Assembly (NCBI GenBank): GCA_021613375.1
Contig: CM038706.1
Location: 20,898,866 to 20,962,865 of the forward strand
From: Megaleporinus macrocephalus
Taxonomy: Eukaryota; Chordata; Actinopteri; Characiformes; Anostomidae
Length of the DNA stretch: 64,000 nucleotides
Direction of reading: 5' to 3'
The notes under the pieces were generated by a model. The model saw nothing but the letters and a program-made list of their open reading frames with translations. It searched no databases and was not told the DNA's origin. Position 1 is the stretch's first letter, and the number at the start of each line of letters is the position of its first letter. Shown in pieces: positions 25,701 through 37,369 of the stretch. The position numbers and the translations under genes were made by a program.

Positions 25701-26170
25701 CCTCTAGAGGAGTGATGGAAGTTGCACAGAAACGATGTTGCAGACAACTTACAACATACTAGCTGCATAAAAGTTTCACTGTTTCAGGCCAGCCTCACAA
25801 ATCACCATTACTGTCAGCCAATCAAACAAATATTTCTTATTCACAGTTCATAAACAAGAAATTTTGTCGGATGTCTCTCAACAGCTTGTTTGTAAGTAAG
25901 AAGAGAAACTTTAGTAAGTTTAGAACTTGATGAAAATTACTGTGTGTATACAGGATAGTGTTGTGAACAAATAAATCTGTCTTTTACACACTTCCCGTGT
26001 CTGTAATTTCCAGTTGAAACCATTGTTCATACTAAAACATAAATCAAATGCAAATGTAATTTGTGATTACATATAGTCAGTATATTTCTGAATAGATAAG
26101 ACCCAAAACACTTGCATAATGAAATCCAGGATTTACAAAATTTAAAAAAAAAATCATTAAAAGGTACATA
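16765..26170. other. Non-coding intron, few recognisable repeats
   Basis: About 9.4 kb with no supported exon. It includes an A-rich run with AAAT units at 17384-17413, a CT-rich patch at 17690-17870, a TAA run at 19780-19797, a CACCAC run near 22043-22060 and a CT microsatellite at 25119-25144. None of the 60-150-codon frames has a recognisable domain or good splice context. Confidence 0.45.
25119..25144. repeat. (TC)13 microsatellite
   Basis: Uninterrupted TC dinucleotide run. Confidence 0.95.
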
Positions 26171-26199
26171 GAAATTGAGACTCCTAACAACTATAAAAG

Positions 26200-26575
26200 A
26201 CTACATAGACCATAGAAAACTGTCAACATCAGAGAAAAAGTACTTTAAGCTTTCATCTTTAAGAGACAGGAGAAAAATCAAGCTTCAGTCTTGCTTCAGA
26301 TCTGAAAACATCCACAGGTGTTGCTGTCCATTTTTCCAAGACAGCTTGACGCTGTGTGCCTGGAAACATGTGTAGCTGTCAAGAAGGGAATAGACAAAAA
26401 GAAAAATTGCTTGATTTTTTTAAAGCAAAGGCTTGACCAACCCAGGGTCCAGACCTCAGCATCACTGAATGTTTTGGGATTATCACACTAATCTGAAAAT
26501 GCAATAAAGTTTAAAGACTGAACTTTGGAGGTGTAGAAAAATATCCCTGCTGATTAAAAATTAAAAGTAAGTCTC
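26200..26575. repeat. Interspersed repeat, family copy A
   Basis: Shares colinear words with 37370-37690: TCTTGCTTCAGATCTGAAAA, then CAGGTGT, CTGTCCAT, ATGTGTAGCT, then CACTGAATGTTTTGGGAT-like, AAAATGCAA and AAAATATCCCTGC-like. Same strand, with many substitutions and small indels. This indicates an old dispersed family of unknown class. No coding capacity is visible. Confidence 0.6.
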
Positions 26576-27547
26576 CTGACAGAGACAAAGACTGAGCATA
26601 ATAAATACAGAATCATTTGATATTATTAATTGCTGAGGCAACTAATAATAATATTAAATATATATCATTTAATTCTAATGCTGTAAAATGAATAACTTGC
26701 AGCCTTTCTGACAGGAATCTGAATAAATCAAGCATGTTATCTGACTGTGTCTGTCTATACATGTATTGTTTTTAACTTTACATTGTTTTTAACTTTACAT
26801 CCTAATTTGAAAGTGATACTAAGTTACTTCTTAAAAATGTCTAACATAACTTCTCAATATATGAGCGCTCAATCTATTTCATAACAAGTTTCTCTGAACT
26901 TTTTCCAGACTCCTTCTTGTAAATCCTAATTAGCGCGCTGACACCAGGAGCTTTGTTCTCCTTGCTGAGAAACAGTCTATTACCACCACAGGGAACAGAA
27001 GAAGTAGCAACCATGACGTATGCACTGTATGTTTCTACGGCTCTACACATGACATAGCCAAGATAAACTCATCAGCAAGTGCTAAGCCTACTGTGAACCG
27101 CTCCAGTCTTAAATGTGATATTCATCACGTGTATACTGATCATCTTCCAACTCTCTTCCTTTCGATTCATCTGGCTAAATATCCCCTCATTAGGCTCAGC
27201 CTGCCTGCGGCACAGTTCCTCCCGCTCTCTGAGGTAAAAATGAGCTACAGCATGGGGGCAAATGGGGGCTAATCTGTACCACACAAACAGCAGCGAACTC
27301 GTTCTCTCAAACGTGTCTAGATTCTCAGCAGGGTTGAAGAGTGGTCACCTAGGTGATGGACGTCTGGAGACGTTCACTGTCCCTTCTAGCCTGCCCCTCT
27401 TAAAACACACTGTAAGCTGGCGTGTGTCATGTGACCACTAATCTCTGCCTTCCCCTCCCCCCCTTCTCTTGCTAGCGGATTTTCACACAAAGCCTCCGAT
27501 TCGGCGTGTCCATCAAGGATGCTATTTGTTACATGCCAGCATCCAGA

Positions 27548-27578
27548 ACACACACACACACACACACGCACACACACA
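27548..27578. repeat. (CA)n microsatellite
   Basis: CA run with one GC interruption. Confidence 0.95.
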
Positions 27579-28258
27579 AATACATAAAAACCATGTAACA
27601 CTGAGAGTACATCTAAAGAGAACATTTAATAGATAGTAAAAGTCAAAGGATTAAAAGTGAACAGACGGCTAATGGCTAGCCAGAGCACTAGCGAGGGTAT
27701 GATTCAACACTATCTGAATGGCACTTAATGAGTCGTAATGACAGTTAATGACGCTCCGTGAGGAGAAAGACAGAGACATTCTGACTAACGGCCATGGCAC
27801 AACACACTCAGTCCAGAAGCAGCCGTCATGAATGAGACGCATCACAGATCTGTACACTATCAATGACTAGTCAACATAGTTGACTGGTTGTCAATGACAT
27901 CAGTTACGGTTACAGTGTCAACCTATTGTTTACTTAAAATCAGGAGTGCTCTGTAATGTTTATACAACACACGTTCCCGTAAATCAGAATACATTACATG
28001 AAATATGGGGAAAATACAGCTCCTGTTGTTTGATTGCACCATAAAAGATAAACAAGTCATCACACAGAGGAAACTTGTAACAAGAGCTGTGTCAATAAAA
28101 TGAACCAACTCTCTGTAGCACTATCAGTGATGGAACCAGACCATAAATATACTTTAAAACCACTCGTGGTGGAGATACGCAAGCAGGTCATTATTAGGCA
28201 AAATAGTTCCCAACGAAAACCATAATTTTATCATAATTAATATTACATATATATTTTA

Positions 28259-28292
<34 letters not shown>

Positions 28293-28293
28293 A
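28259..28293. repeat. (AC)n microsatellite
   Basis: AC run with one AAA interruption. Confidence 0.95.
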
Positions 28294-30400
28294 ATAGAAT
28301 ATTGCCACATGAGGCACTAGGACAAGGAGACTACAGCTGAAATGTGAAAAAGGGTGATGGAAAAGCGTTTTACGAATAAACAGTGATCAAGCCAGAAGTC
28401 ATATAATTCTGTTACACACAAACTTATATTGCTTACACAGCATATACACAGGCAAACTGATTGTGGCAAACAGAATTTTAAAGATTGCTTCCGACATTTT
28501 GGATTGCCAAGAACAAAGCTCGCTTAGAAAACAGTTCTGCACAATGTGCTCCCAAACTTGGTGCGTTTGCTGTGGTAGCAGAGAGATTGCAGCCCTTATT
28601 AGATGCTTGTCTGGCCCGGTGTCTTTTAGCTGCAAATAACAGCCATAAAAGACGGTAAATGACTGTAAAGATATTTCTACTTAAAAAGTTGAATAGAGTT
28701 AATTCTGTCCATCTTGCTTGTTTTGATGCAGCCCCTTATCAAGGCACCGTACTTTGTCTAAAGTTTCTTTGCACAACTGCAAAAAAATGTCTAAAATATG
28801 CATAACATTTGTGAAAAGTTCCACATATAATATATATAATATTATGACACTGCAATGTTGACAGTAGCGGTGATACAACCCCATGATTGCAAAAAAATGA
28901 AGGCAAGTTTCACTACAATTAACCATTTCACATCAAACCAGTTTATATATACTCAAGTCTCAACCACTAAATCATAGAGAACTTTGGAAAAATGTATTAA
29001 TTCTCACACAAGTATCACAAAGTAAGCCATCATGCTAAAACTACTAAACAATACACTACGGAAGAAATATTTATCCAACACCACATCACACTGCAAGTCT
29101 GGATATTTTAGGCTAGATTTCTTACCGGATTAAACTGGATTTCCTCCCCTCCCAATATCCAATCCAGCATTTTCTGCTAATACTGATCGAATACCAACAG
29201 CCACTCAAGCCCTGCTATAGACTACAAAGCCATAATCGCACAACTGAGCCACAACAGTCAAATGAGGCACAGGAAGCATCAGGGTGTCATCTTCATGTAA
29301 CAGTGAATAGATAATTATACACACTGCTAGCCCACCACTGCACTGACCACAGGGAGAAATATAATAGCTGTCCTCTATAACATAATGGCAGAGCATTGTT
29401 TCCTCTCACATGCACACACTTCCATGCTGCGCCTGACCCCTCCAGCCAGGTAGTTAGACAGTGCAGCATGAAAAAGGCTGAGGAGAAAAGAAAAGAGAAA
29501 AAGTGGGTCAGCAGAAAAGTGCATTGTCCTGCGAGTAAATATAGCTGTGCATAGAGACAGATGCAATCAGAGAGGAAACGAGATATTTTTTTTTCTGCAC
29601 ACACTGCAAAGGGGGGAAGGAAGGATGCACAAACGCAGACACACAAACCCTGCTCACAATGCGCTCCACTGAACATCTCCATACAACAACAACAACAACA
29701 GGCCTCACCATCACAACCATGGAGACAGTGTTTTCTCCCTCAACATGCAGGAGCATCACCACATACACCCATGACGACAACAACAGCAAAACAAACCTAC
29801 ACAAACCTCACACAAATAGATACATATGTATTTCTATTTACCTGAAGCTTCATTTTCCAACAGGAATGCATCCGCAAATCCTTTCAACGGGAGGCAGTTA
29901 CCTCCCTCTCCCTCTCTCTGTGTCACACACATACACAGGCACACAGACAAAGCCTTGCTGGAAAGGTTACATGTCCCCTGTGTAATTCCAGCGGGGGACG
30001 GGGTGCTGTTGATGGCGGAAGTGGCACAGCAGCGATGCAGGAAGAGCACAAACACAAGCCCTAACGATGGCACACACATACACACACTCACACACTCACA
30101 TCAAGCGTACAGCAGCAGACTGCCCTACATTCACATCTCCCTCTGCACTGCTGACAAACACACGTTCCCTTAGCCACTACTTGTCTGGACTTGCTCTGTG
30201 CTGTCGGTCAGTACCGCCCGCCCACACACCACTTCCTCCAGCTGACTCCAATCAGCAGAGGCCAGCTGCTGAATTATTCATGAAGAGCAGGGTGGGGGCG
30301 GGGCAGAACAAGCCTCTTCATCTCTCAGTGGAGATGCTTACCCGAGTCCCAAAGCCCCTGATGGTCTGCACACAGAGCCCACCCCCTGGTCACTGTTGGG

Positions 30401-30465
30401 TAGTGATGGGAAGTTTGGTTCAGTTCGAAAATCGATTCTTTTGAACTGTTCGATTTAATGAATCA
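30401..30465 (+). mobile_element. Left-end fragment of a hAT-like repeat
   Basis: TAGTGATGGGAAGTTTGGTT followed by CAGTTCGAAAATCGATTCTT and TTGAACTG resembles the TAGTGATGGGAAGTTCGG terminus of an abundant fish hAT-type family. No matching right terminus was found. The stretch at 32790-32880 (TGATTCACTCAG, AAAAGAACCGGCTCAAGAG) resembles interior sequence of the same family, so the inverted repeat at 31.2-32.7 kb may have been inserted in it; this is tentative. Confidence 0.4.
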
Positions 30466-31223
30466 GATGTCTATATGTCTATATGTCAACATTATAAAAC
30501 AAAAACTAGAAATGAACAGGAAATACATATGTGGATATTTTGTAGTGTAGACTTTTATTATACCGTAAATATTATCTTGCTTAATTATGAAAAGTGGGAG
30601 GAATAGTTTGAGTTCTATTTGCACCAACAAATTAAAAATACTAGGAAAAATACAACTTTTCCTCATCATATTCATATTAAAAAAAAAAAAAAAATCCACA
30701 ATGGTCAAGGGCATTGTTAACTCTGTGTGAAAGACATAGAAATAATAAAGGCAGAGCAAAGAAACAAACCTCAGTCCAAGTACTACTGAGGCGGTAGCTG
30801 GATTAAACATAATGTGCACTGCTAATCAAATTCTCTCTCATAACTAATGATGAGGTAACGCTGTATTAATTAGTTTGTCTGGTAGGTAAAGTCATGCAAT
30901 CAAACCAGACAGCACCCTGTTCATCAGCCATGTCAGACTCACAGCGCCCTTGAGCACGCTCATTACTTGCTCAGTCACAACCATGCCTTTTAAAAACATC
31001 GGTCCACGAGAATACATCGAGGGTTCGTGATTCCAAACAGCAAAGCCAAAAGTAGTTTTCAAAAAACAGCCATGTAAGTGTGCACAAGTCTAGCACAAAC
31101 AACACTTATGATGGAAGAAATAATTTCATTTTGCAGCTCATTTGCTCTGCTAGCAGTGCTTAGTTTGCTAAGCTAAAACAGAGCTGGCTATACAGCAGAC
31201 AGTGACTGGCTGTTTTTTAAGTT

Positions 31224-32744
31224 ACTTGTCGCAGTTGTTTAAGCTGTTAAAATCCATTAAAATGTACCTTGACATTTATAATGTCACTGACTGAAACAAC
31301 CTTAGATCTCCAAAATGATAACTTTACAGAGGGAAATAACATTCTTAACATGTAATGAAAAATAATGTAACATGCAATTTCCAGGCTGTCTCGACTGGTC
31401 TCAACTTTTATCACAATGCAAAGAATATCGGAATTTTTCAAAATACGCAGAAAAAGGTTTTCATGCAACAGCAACAAGATTTTGAATTCTACTTGTCTCT
31501 CTTTCCAGAGGATTTATAAACACACTGAATTTATATACATGTTTATAAAAGTTTCCTTGTTTGTTTTTCCCAATAAAACCATTCTGTGATCTTTAAAAGT
31601 TATAGTCCATTTTTACTGGTTGGCCTTCACAGTAGAGCTTTGATGATCAGTAGATTTCTTATGTAATTATTAGTGACAGCCCTAATTCACAAGTTAACTT
31701 TTATTCTGATCTTCTTCATGACCAATGAGATTTGGTTCAGTGAAAGTCCAATATCACTGCTTCCACATGGAAATGATGTTTAGGAGAAAGAGAAAGTCCA
31801 AAGAAAAACAAGTATCTCCAAAATAGTAACTTTACAGGAGAGGCCAAAACCATAGGAACTTGGAACAAAAAGAGGTTTTGTTCCAAGTGATTGTGGAACA
31901 TTTCTATTGGTCCATTCATTATGAAACATTTAGAGGATATAAAGAGCAGATGTTGTATTCCAGTGATATTTAAAAAATGTAAAAATGAAGGTACATGTTT
32001 TCCTTAGGACAGTAACGATATACATAACGTAACCTCATAAGATTATTAAAAATTAAAAGCAACCTCTTTGCATTTCCTCTCTATAGGCCATCACAGACAT
32101 CACATCAATTGCATGTAGACGTAGGTATACTGAACTTTCACTAAACCAAATCTCATTGGCCATGAAGAAGATCAGGATAAAGTTATTAGAATAAACGTGT
32201 GAATTTGGGATGTCACTGTTAATTACATTAGAAATCTGCTGATCATCAAAGCTTTACTGTAAAGGTCAACCAGTACAAACTGACTATGGCTTTTAAAGAT
32301 CACAGAATGGTTTTATTGGGAAAAACATAAACAAGGCAGCTTTTATAAACATGTATATATATTCAGTGTGTTTATAGGTTCTCTGGAAAGAGACAAAAAT
32401 TCAAAAGAGAATTCAAAATCTTGTTGCTGTTGCATGAAAACCTTCTTTTGATGCAAAATCTGAAAACTTCACAAACTCTTTGCATTGTGATAAAAGTTGA
32501 GACCAATTGAGACGATCTGAGAATTTTATGTTACATTATTTTATATAACGTTAAGAAAGTTATTTCCTTCTGTAAAGTTACCATTTTAGAGTTCCCTTTT
32601 TAGATGGCAACAAAATGTATAATAGTTCTGCCAAGTCTTAAGCTTGTTGAACAAGCACATTTTCAACAATCAACAACATTTGAATGGATTTTTTATTTTT
32701 AGTAGATTTTAATGGATTTTTCAGTTTGAACAACTGCGGCAAGT
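31224..32744. mobile_element. 1.5-kb inverted-repeat (foldback-type) element
   Basis: Left arm (about 31224-31775) and right arm (about 32100-32744) are reverse complements with moderate divergence. They begin ACTTGTCGCAGTTG and, read inward, ACTTGCCGCAGTTG. Matching blocks in order include AATCCATTAAAAT, AACTTTACAG, GGTCTCAACTTTTATCACAA, TTTTCATGCAACAGCAACAA, AAACACACTGAAT, CATTCTGTGATCTTTAAAAG, CTTTGATGATCAG and CTTCTTCATG. The right arm carries an extra segment of roughly 70-80 bases near 32590-32690. The spacer (31776-32100) includes CTCCAAAATAGTAACTTTAC, echoing a word within each arm. No open frame resembles a transposase and no clear target duplication was found. Confidence 0.8.
31796..31930. 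repeat. Repeat module shared with 37770-37900
   Basis: AACAAGTATCTCCAAAATAG, TAACTTTACAGGAGAGGCCA and ACATTTCTATTGGTCCATTC correspond to AACAAGTATCTCCAAAATTG, CAACTTTACAGGAGAGACCA and GCACTTCTATTCACACAATG at 37.78-37.88 kb. The module sits in the spacer of the long inverted repeat here but beside a different repeat at 37 kb. Confidence 0.65.
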
Positions 32745-32874
32745 GGGCGACGATATTTAACCTTCAGCCTGTAGACTAACATAAAGGTAAGATGCAACAA
32801 ACACTTTGATTCACTCAGTTTTGCGAACAGGCTCGGCCGATTTCTCCAAAAGAACCGGCTCAAGAGAATGAGTC

Positions 32875-32920
32875 CTTTATTTACCGAGCTCAGTTGAACG
32901 CTGAGCTCGGTAAATAAAAG
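32875..32920. repeat. Perfect 18-bp hairpin
   Basis: TTTATTTACCGAGCTCAG (32876-32893), a 7-base loop, then CTGAGCTCGGTAAATAAA (32901-32918). The arms are exactly complementary. It lies just right of the long inverted repeat. There is no T-run or other terminator context. Confidence 0.9.
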
Positions 32921-32944
32921 CACTCTCTCTCCCCTCTGTCGCCT

Positions 32945-34920
32945 CCATCCGCATGATTGAGTCTCTAATGCAGTCAAAGACTCCCGGAGAGAGACGACAG
33001 CGTCTTGTGTTGACACAGAGCAGTGCGGCCAACGCACTACAGAGCCGCTAACAAAGCACAGGGATAATCTAGCAACACAGTGGAAGAAAAAGGACGCTCA
33101 CAGCACTGCCCCTGTGGAAGGACAGTTATTAAGGGATAGGAAAAGGAAAAAGGGACAGGAACAGAGAAAAAGAGAGAAAAGCAGGCAGCGCTTCAGGGCG
33201 CAGAGATGGCAGAATGTAATTTGTCAGAGAAATTACCATGACTGAAACCAAGGGTACTCTACTCTACCCTGACTTTATGCTGCATTAATCTCAGCACTGC
33301 GTTGGACTGCTTCACTAAGCAGCAGCAAACCACTTTCCAGCACAGCTCCACCCCAACACTCGATATATGACAGGTTCAGATGAAAATCATTTTAACAATA
33401 AAAGAGCAAGTTCATGAGAAATCAGCATTAAATTTCTTGCTAATCCATATATCCTGCATGTGTAGTCTACCGCCGGAACGAGACTGGATATATGACCCAC
33501 GTTCAGTCAATCAGAGGAATCTGTCTCTATGTCACAGCGCACACATCACTGAAAACAGTAAGAGTTACAGCAAAAACCAAATAACTCAGTACCGTCTTTG
33601 TTACGTGAGAACACAAGATAAAACACGTTTTACAATGCCCACAAAACTGACCTCTTTATCAGCCCGTTCTGAATTCTGCTTTTGTGATATCATATTTGAC
33701 ATATACTCACCTATATACCCTACAGTAGATTAATTCTATCCATTCACACTGAAGTTATAAGGAGTGTTTCAGCTCATACTGCTTTTAATACCACTGCATA
33801 GTGCAAGGCATCCAATCTGAATGGAGCTCATTTGCACTTATCAAGGATTTATCAAGTCCAAATGTTGTCAACGTTTGTATGATAATGAAAGCAGGAAAGC
33901 TGCTTTTGAAAAATATATAGATATACAAGATGAAACCTGGCTTAAAAAACAGTGATCAGACCTATCTAAGAACTGGGTGAGTGTGGCTAGTAAGCGGAGT
34001 TGCACTCTGTCCAACACTCCTGGGCTGAACTATACAGAACTAAAATCAGTATCCAGCTTTTGTGATGGTAACTGAACAAAATAATCGTGGAGAAAAATGC
34101 ACGGAGACAGACAGACAAAGCAAAGCATTGAGTAGGTGGATGCATGAACGAACAAATAAACAAAGCAACACATGAAAAAAAGAAAAAACAAGCTAAATAC
34201 AAGTAGTCTAGCTTTGGCTAGACAAGATTCTCTGACTCTGCAAATGTTTTGTGAGGGCGGGAAAAGAGATTTCAGCTTTGTGATTGGCTAGGAAATGCTA
34301 ACAGAGGTGTTCCCCAAAATTAGGTCAGCCCAGTTTACATAGAAAGAAGAGAAATATGAGAGAAATACAGCAGATAAGTATTAGACTTTAAGATAGTATT
34401 GGATGTAGACATACTACCTGCACATTGTAGATCAGCGGAACAAGATTAACCTAATTAGAAAGAAAACACAGATTTAGGTTCCCTGTGGCTTTAAAGGTAC
34501 AGTAACATAATCAGCTTTTTGTTTAACAGATATTAAATTAAATCCCATGTCTGCAATACATCGACCTCAGGAGGTGGGGATTAAGTAAAATATGTGTCCA
34601 TTATTACATCTGCTTGCACTATACATATGCTATAAATTCAATAGCTCATTCATCAAACACAGCCGTGTTGTGAAGTCGATGATTACCCCTCATTTACTGA
34701 ATGTCCAGGCAAAATGGCCAAGTATAAGCTATTCATATTTCAGGGCACGATTCTGAGGAAATTAGATATAAGATAACCTACTTGCATACTTATCAAACAA
34801 TACAGAGAAACTGGGACGGCTCTCTCTCCAGTCCATACATTCTATTTGTGGAGACTAAATTACAAAAACAGTCAAGGTTGTATTTGTTGTTTCGGTGATG
34901 TCAAGAAAACAAGTGAGTTC
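32945..34920. other. Non-coding intron
   Basis: No exon was recognised. A purine-rich patch occurs at 33130-33185. At 34488-34505 the word TTTAAAGGTACAGTAACA resembles the end of another common fish non-autonomous repeat, but its partner was not identified. Confidence 0.4.
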
Positions 34921-34928
34921 GCATATAT

Positions 34929-34985
34929 CAGAATCAGAATCAGAATCAGAGATACTTTATTGATCCCAGGGGGAAATTGCAGTTT
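34929..34985 (-). mobile_element. LINE 3' tail with (AGAATC)n
   Basis: (AGAATC) units followed by GATACTTTATTGATCCCAGG and GGGAAATTGCAG are the reverse complement of a widespread fish LINE/SINE tail (AATTTCCCCCTGGGATCAAT then AAAGTATC). The simple repeat is the 3' end of the element, so the body would extend to the right; it is not recognisable beyond about 35000. Confidence 0.65.
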
Positions 34986-35516
34986 TTACAGTAGCAGCCG
35001 GTTATGTAGAAAAATAAACACTCTAATAATAATTTTACATAAAAGAAATTTGTAATATGTACACATATATAAGTCTTATATTACAATAGAAGAATAAAAT
35101 GTAAAGTGACTGTAGCTATAATAATAAGTACAGATATACTGTATACAGCAGTAAGTGTTTAGAAGTAGGAAAGTTATTGCAAATTTGAGTTGTTGCACAC
35201 ATAAATTATTGTTCTACTGGTATCACTGTACATGTGAAAGGTGTCACGTTAAGGGAGGAGTTATAAATATATTATATAATATCACATAATTATATTAGTT
35301 ATATATATATTCAGGCTAGGATGGCAAAAGTATGAGATTTTCATATATGATAAGCATCAGGGTTTCACAGTATAACATACTTCACTATTAGTAAAAGTTG
35401 TACTGTGGTTGGTTATGGTGGAGCTGTTTTAACTATTTAGTATCTAAATTAAGATCCAAATGGTTCAATAAAGGTTCAGGTCAGGGTCAGATTGTGTCTG
35501 TTAATTAAGCTGGGTG

Positions 35517-36097
35517 CACTGTTGCCAAGTCCTCAGTGAGGAAAGTAGCTATTGGCTGTCCTAAAAGTCGCTAGATGGTCTATTTGTGTGTATCTGAAGG
35601 AATAATGTTCTGGGAGAGACAAAAAAGTAAGTAAAAACATCCTAAATATGTTATAACTACAAATAAACTCTGAATAAATAAACAACTTCTGTTTCTTCTG
35701 ATTGTTTTATATTGCATTTGAAATCGGCTGTGTCACACTGAAGAATTTCCTTCTGGATCAATAAAGTATTTACATCCTGCACTGTAGATAGGGAGCGGGG
35801 TCAGCGGCGGCTTAGGGCATGCGCAGTGAGTGTAGTGGGTCATGGAGCGGTGTGGGTCTGCTCTGACCGTAAGACTGAGCACTGGGAGTGTTGTGGGGCA
35901 GGGCTCACGGCAGCCCCGCTGAGGACAGAAACTGAAGATCATGTGTGTTCACCTCAGAGTTTCCAAAAGTCTCCAAAAACACCAGAAACAGTCGCCAGAT
36001 TTGTCGCTAGCCGCTTTTAGAAAAGAAAAAAAAAAGTCGCTAGAGGGTCTGAAAAGTCGCTAAATATAGCGACAACGCCGCTAAGTTGGCAACACTG
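35517..36097. mobile_element. hAT-like non-autonomous element with perfect 8-bp TSD
   Basis: Flanked by identical octamers GCTGGGTG at 35509-35516 and 36098-36105. Terminal inverted repeats: CACTGTTGCCAAGT on the left and, read inward from the right, CAGTGTTGCCAACT. Both ends carry subterminal AAAAGTCGCTAGA / GTCGCTAAATATAGCGAC words. The GTTGCCAA terminus with GTCGCTA repeats is a known type in fish. The interior (581 bp total) has no transposase. It contains a LINE-tail-like piece at 35737-35777, so it may itself have been an insertion target. Confidence 0.85.
35737..35777 (+). mobile_element. LINE 3' tail fragment
   Basis: GAAGAATTTCCTTCTGGATC followed by AATAAAGTATTTACATC matches the plus-strand form of the tail seen reversed at 34929-34985. 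It lies inside the hAT-like element. Confidence 0.55.
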
Positions 36098-36105
36098 GCT
36101 GGGTG

Positions 36106-37369
36106 TACGCTACACAACTTTTAAAACCAACATCACAAACTTCACGTCAGTCTGTCACAGAATTTCATCACTTTTTGTTGGGAAGGCACTCACACTAGGG
36201 TACTAAGGTGAAGAAAGCTTTCAACACACATAAAAGTTTCAGTTATGAATAAGAACTCCCCTGCTATCATGCGATAAATCAAAGTTAAACTTGAACCGGA
36301 CCCGTTTGGGCTTTTATGGATAGCTAAAACACAAACTGGGGATGAATGTGTGGTCGGGAAACGCTGATATCAGCAAGAACGGAGAAATATTTCACTACAA
36401 ACTGGCAGCTGACATGAAATTGTAAAGAGACTGATGGCATCCTGATTCAGCTCTGCTTTCTGATTGGCTGTTTGAGTCACTCATTTGGGTTCATGTCTGA
36501 CCCGCTCATACTGCTCATATGAAGAGGAACTATCTAACCTGTTTACTGAACAGACAGACAAGGCAGATTTAATCATTTTATTATTAAGGATTAAACATTC
36601 ACACTGACAGACAGTCGAGGTGGAGAGGAGATGCAGAGCGGAAAGCCTGGACTCCAGCTCGGATAGCAAAGAACTTCGGTGATGAGAAATGAGCAGATGA
36701 GACAAGAAGCACAAACTAGATGCTAACCAGTGACTCGAGCACACGTTGGTATTCCTACTTGTTATAGAGCAAGTCTCACAGCTTTATCTGTCTGTTCATA
36801 CACAAACTCAAAGAAACAAAGCCTTGTAGCGGCAATATCTACAGAAATAAAAGACGAATAAAGGGTAGAGCAGGTCTTTCAGTTTTTCTCCACATTCTCT
36901 CTGCACAGCAGAGCGCATCCTAGAGAAAGTATACCATTTAATAGCGATTCTCTGTTTGTTTGTTGTTTGTATGTTTTTTTAAATACAGGCAATAAGCAAA
37001 TGTACACAGTATGATAATAATCAATTTGCATGTCACGGTATACCATGTAAACGCTAATTCAGCCTACAGCAGCTTAACACCCCCATTCTTGTTGCCATTA
37101 AAAGCAATGATTCAGTTCAGACTACTTTTTAAATGAGGCACCATATGCAATACAAGGCAGCCAATCAGAACAGAGCTTATTTACATCTAATCAGACAAAC
37201 TTGTTCATTTCAGGAGAGGTTAGAAATAAGGAGAGGTAGAAAATGGTCATGTACAATTAATTATGAATGTTTTTGATTCATTTACTCTTACAGATGTTAT
37301 AAGAAAAAGCCTCAGACATAAAAAACTAGAGTACAAGAAAAATGTAGACTAGAGGCCCTTTAAAGCTTT
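36106..37369. other. Non-coding intron with repeat end near 37341
   Basis: No exon was recognised. GAAAAATGTAGACTAGAGGC at 37339-37358, followed by CCTTTAAAGC, resembles the right end of the TTAA-flanked family at 13.9-14.7 kb. Confidence 0.35.

Larger units (their letters stand above)
26576..30400. other. Non-coding intron with CA microsatellites
   Basis: No exon was recognised. Holds CA repeats at 27548-27578 and 28259-28293 and an ACA run near 29683-29700. At 30248-30304 a CCAAT word, a TTATTCATGAA word and a GGGGGCGGGG box lie close together, a promoter-like combination without a recognisable transcript. Confidence 0.4.

Noticed and set aside
28259..28293. Possible CRISPR or other regular array
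   Set aside because: Only simple dinucleotide repeats; no spaced direct repeats of CRISPR type occur anywhere, as expected for animal DNA.
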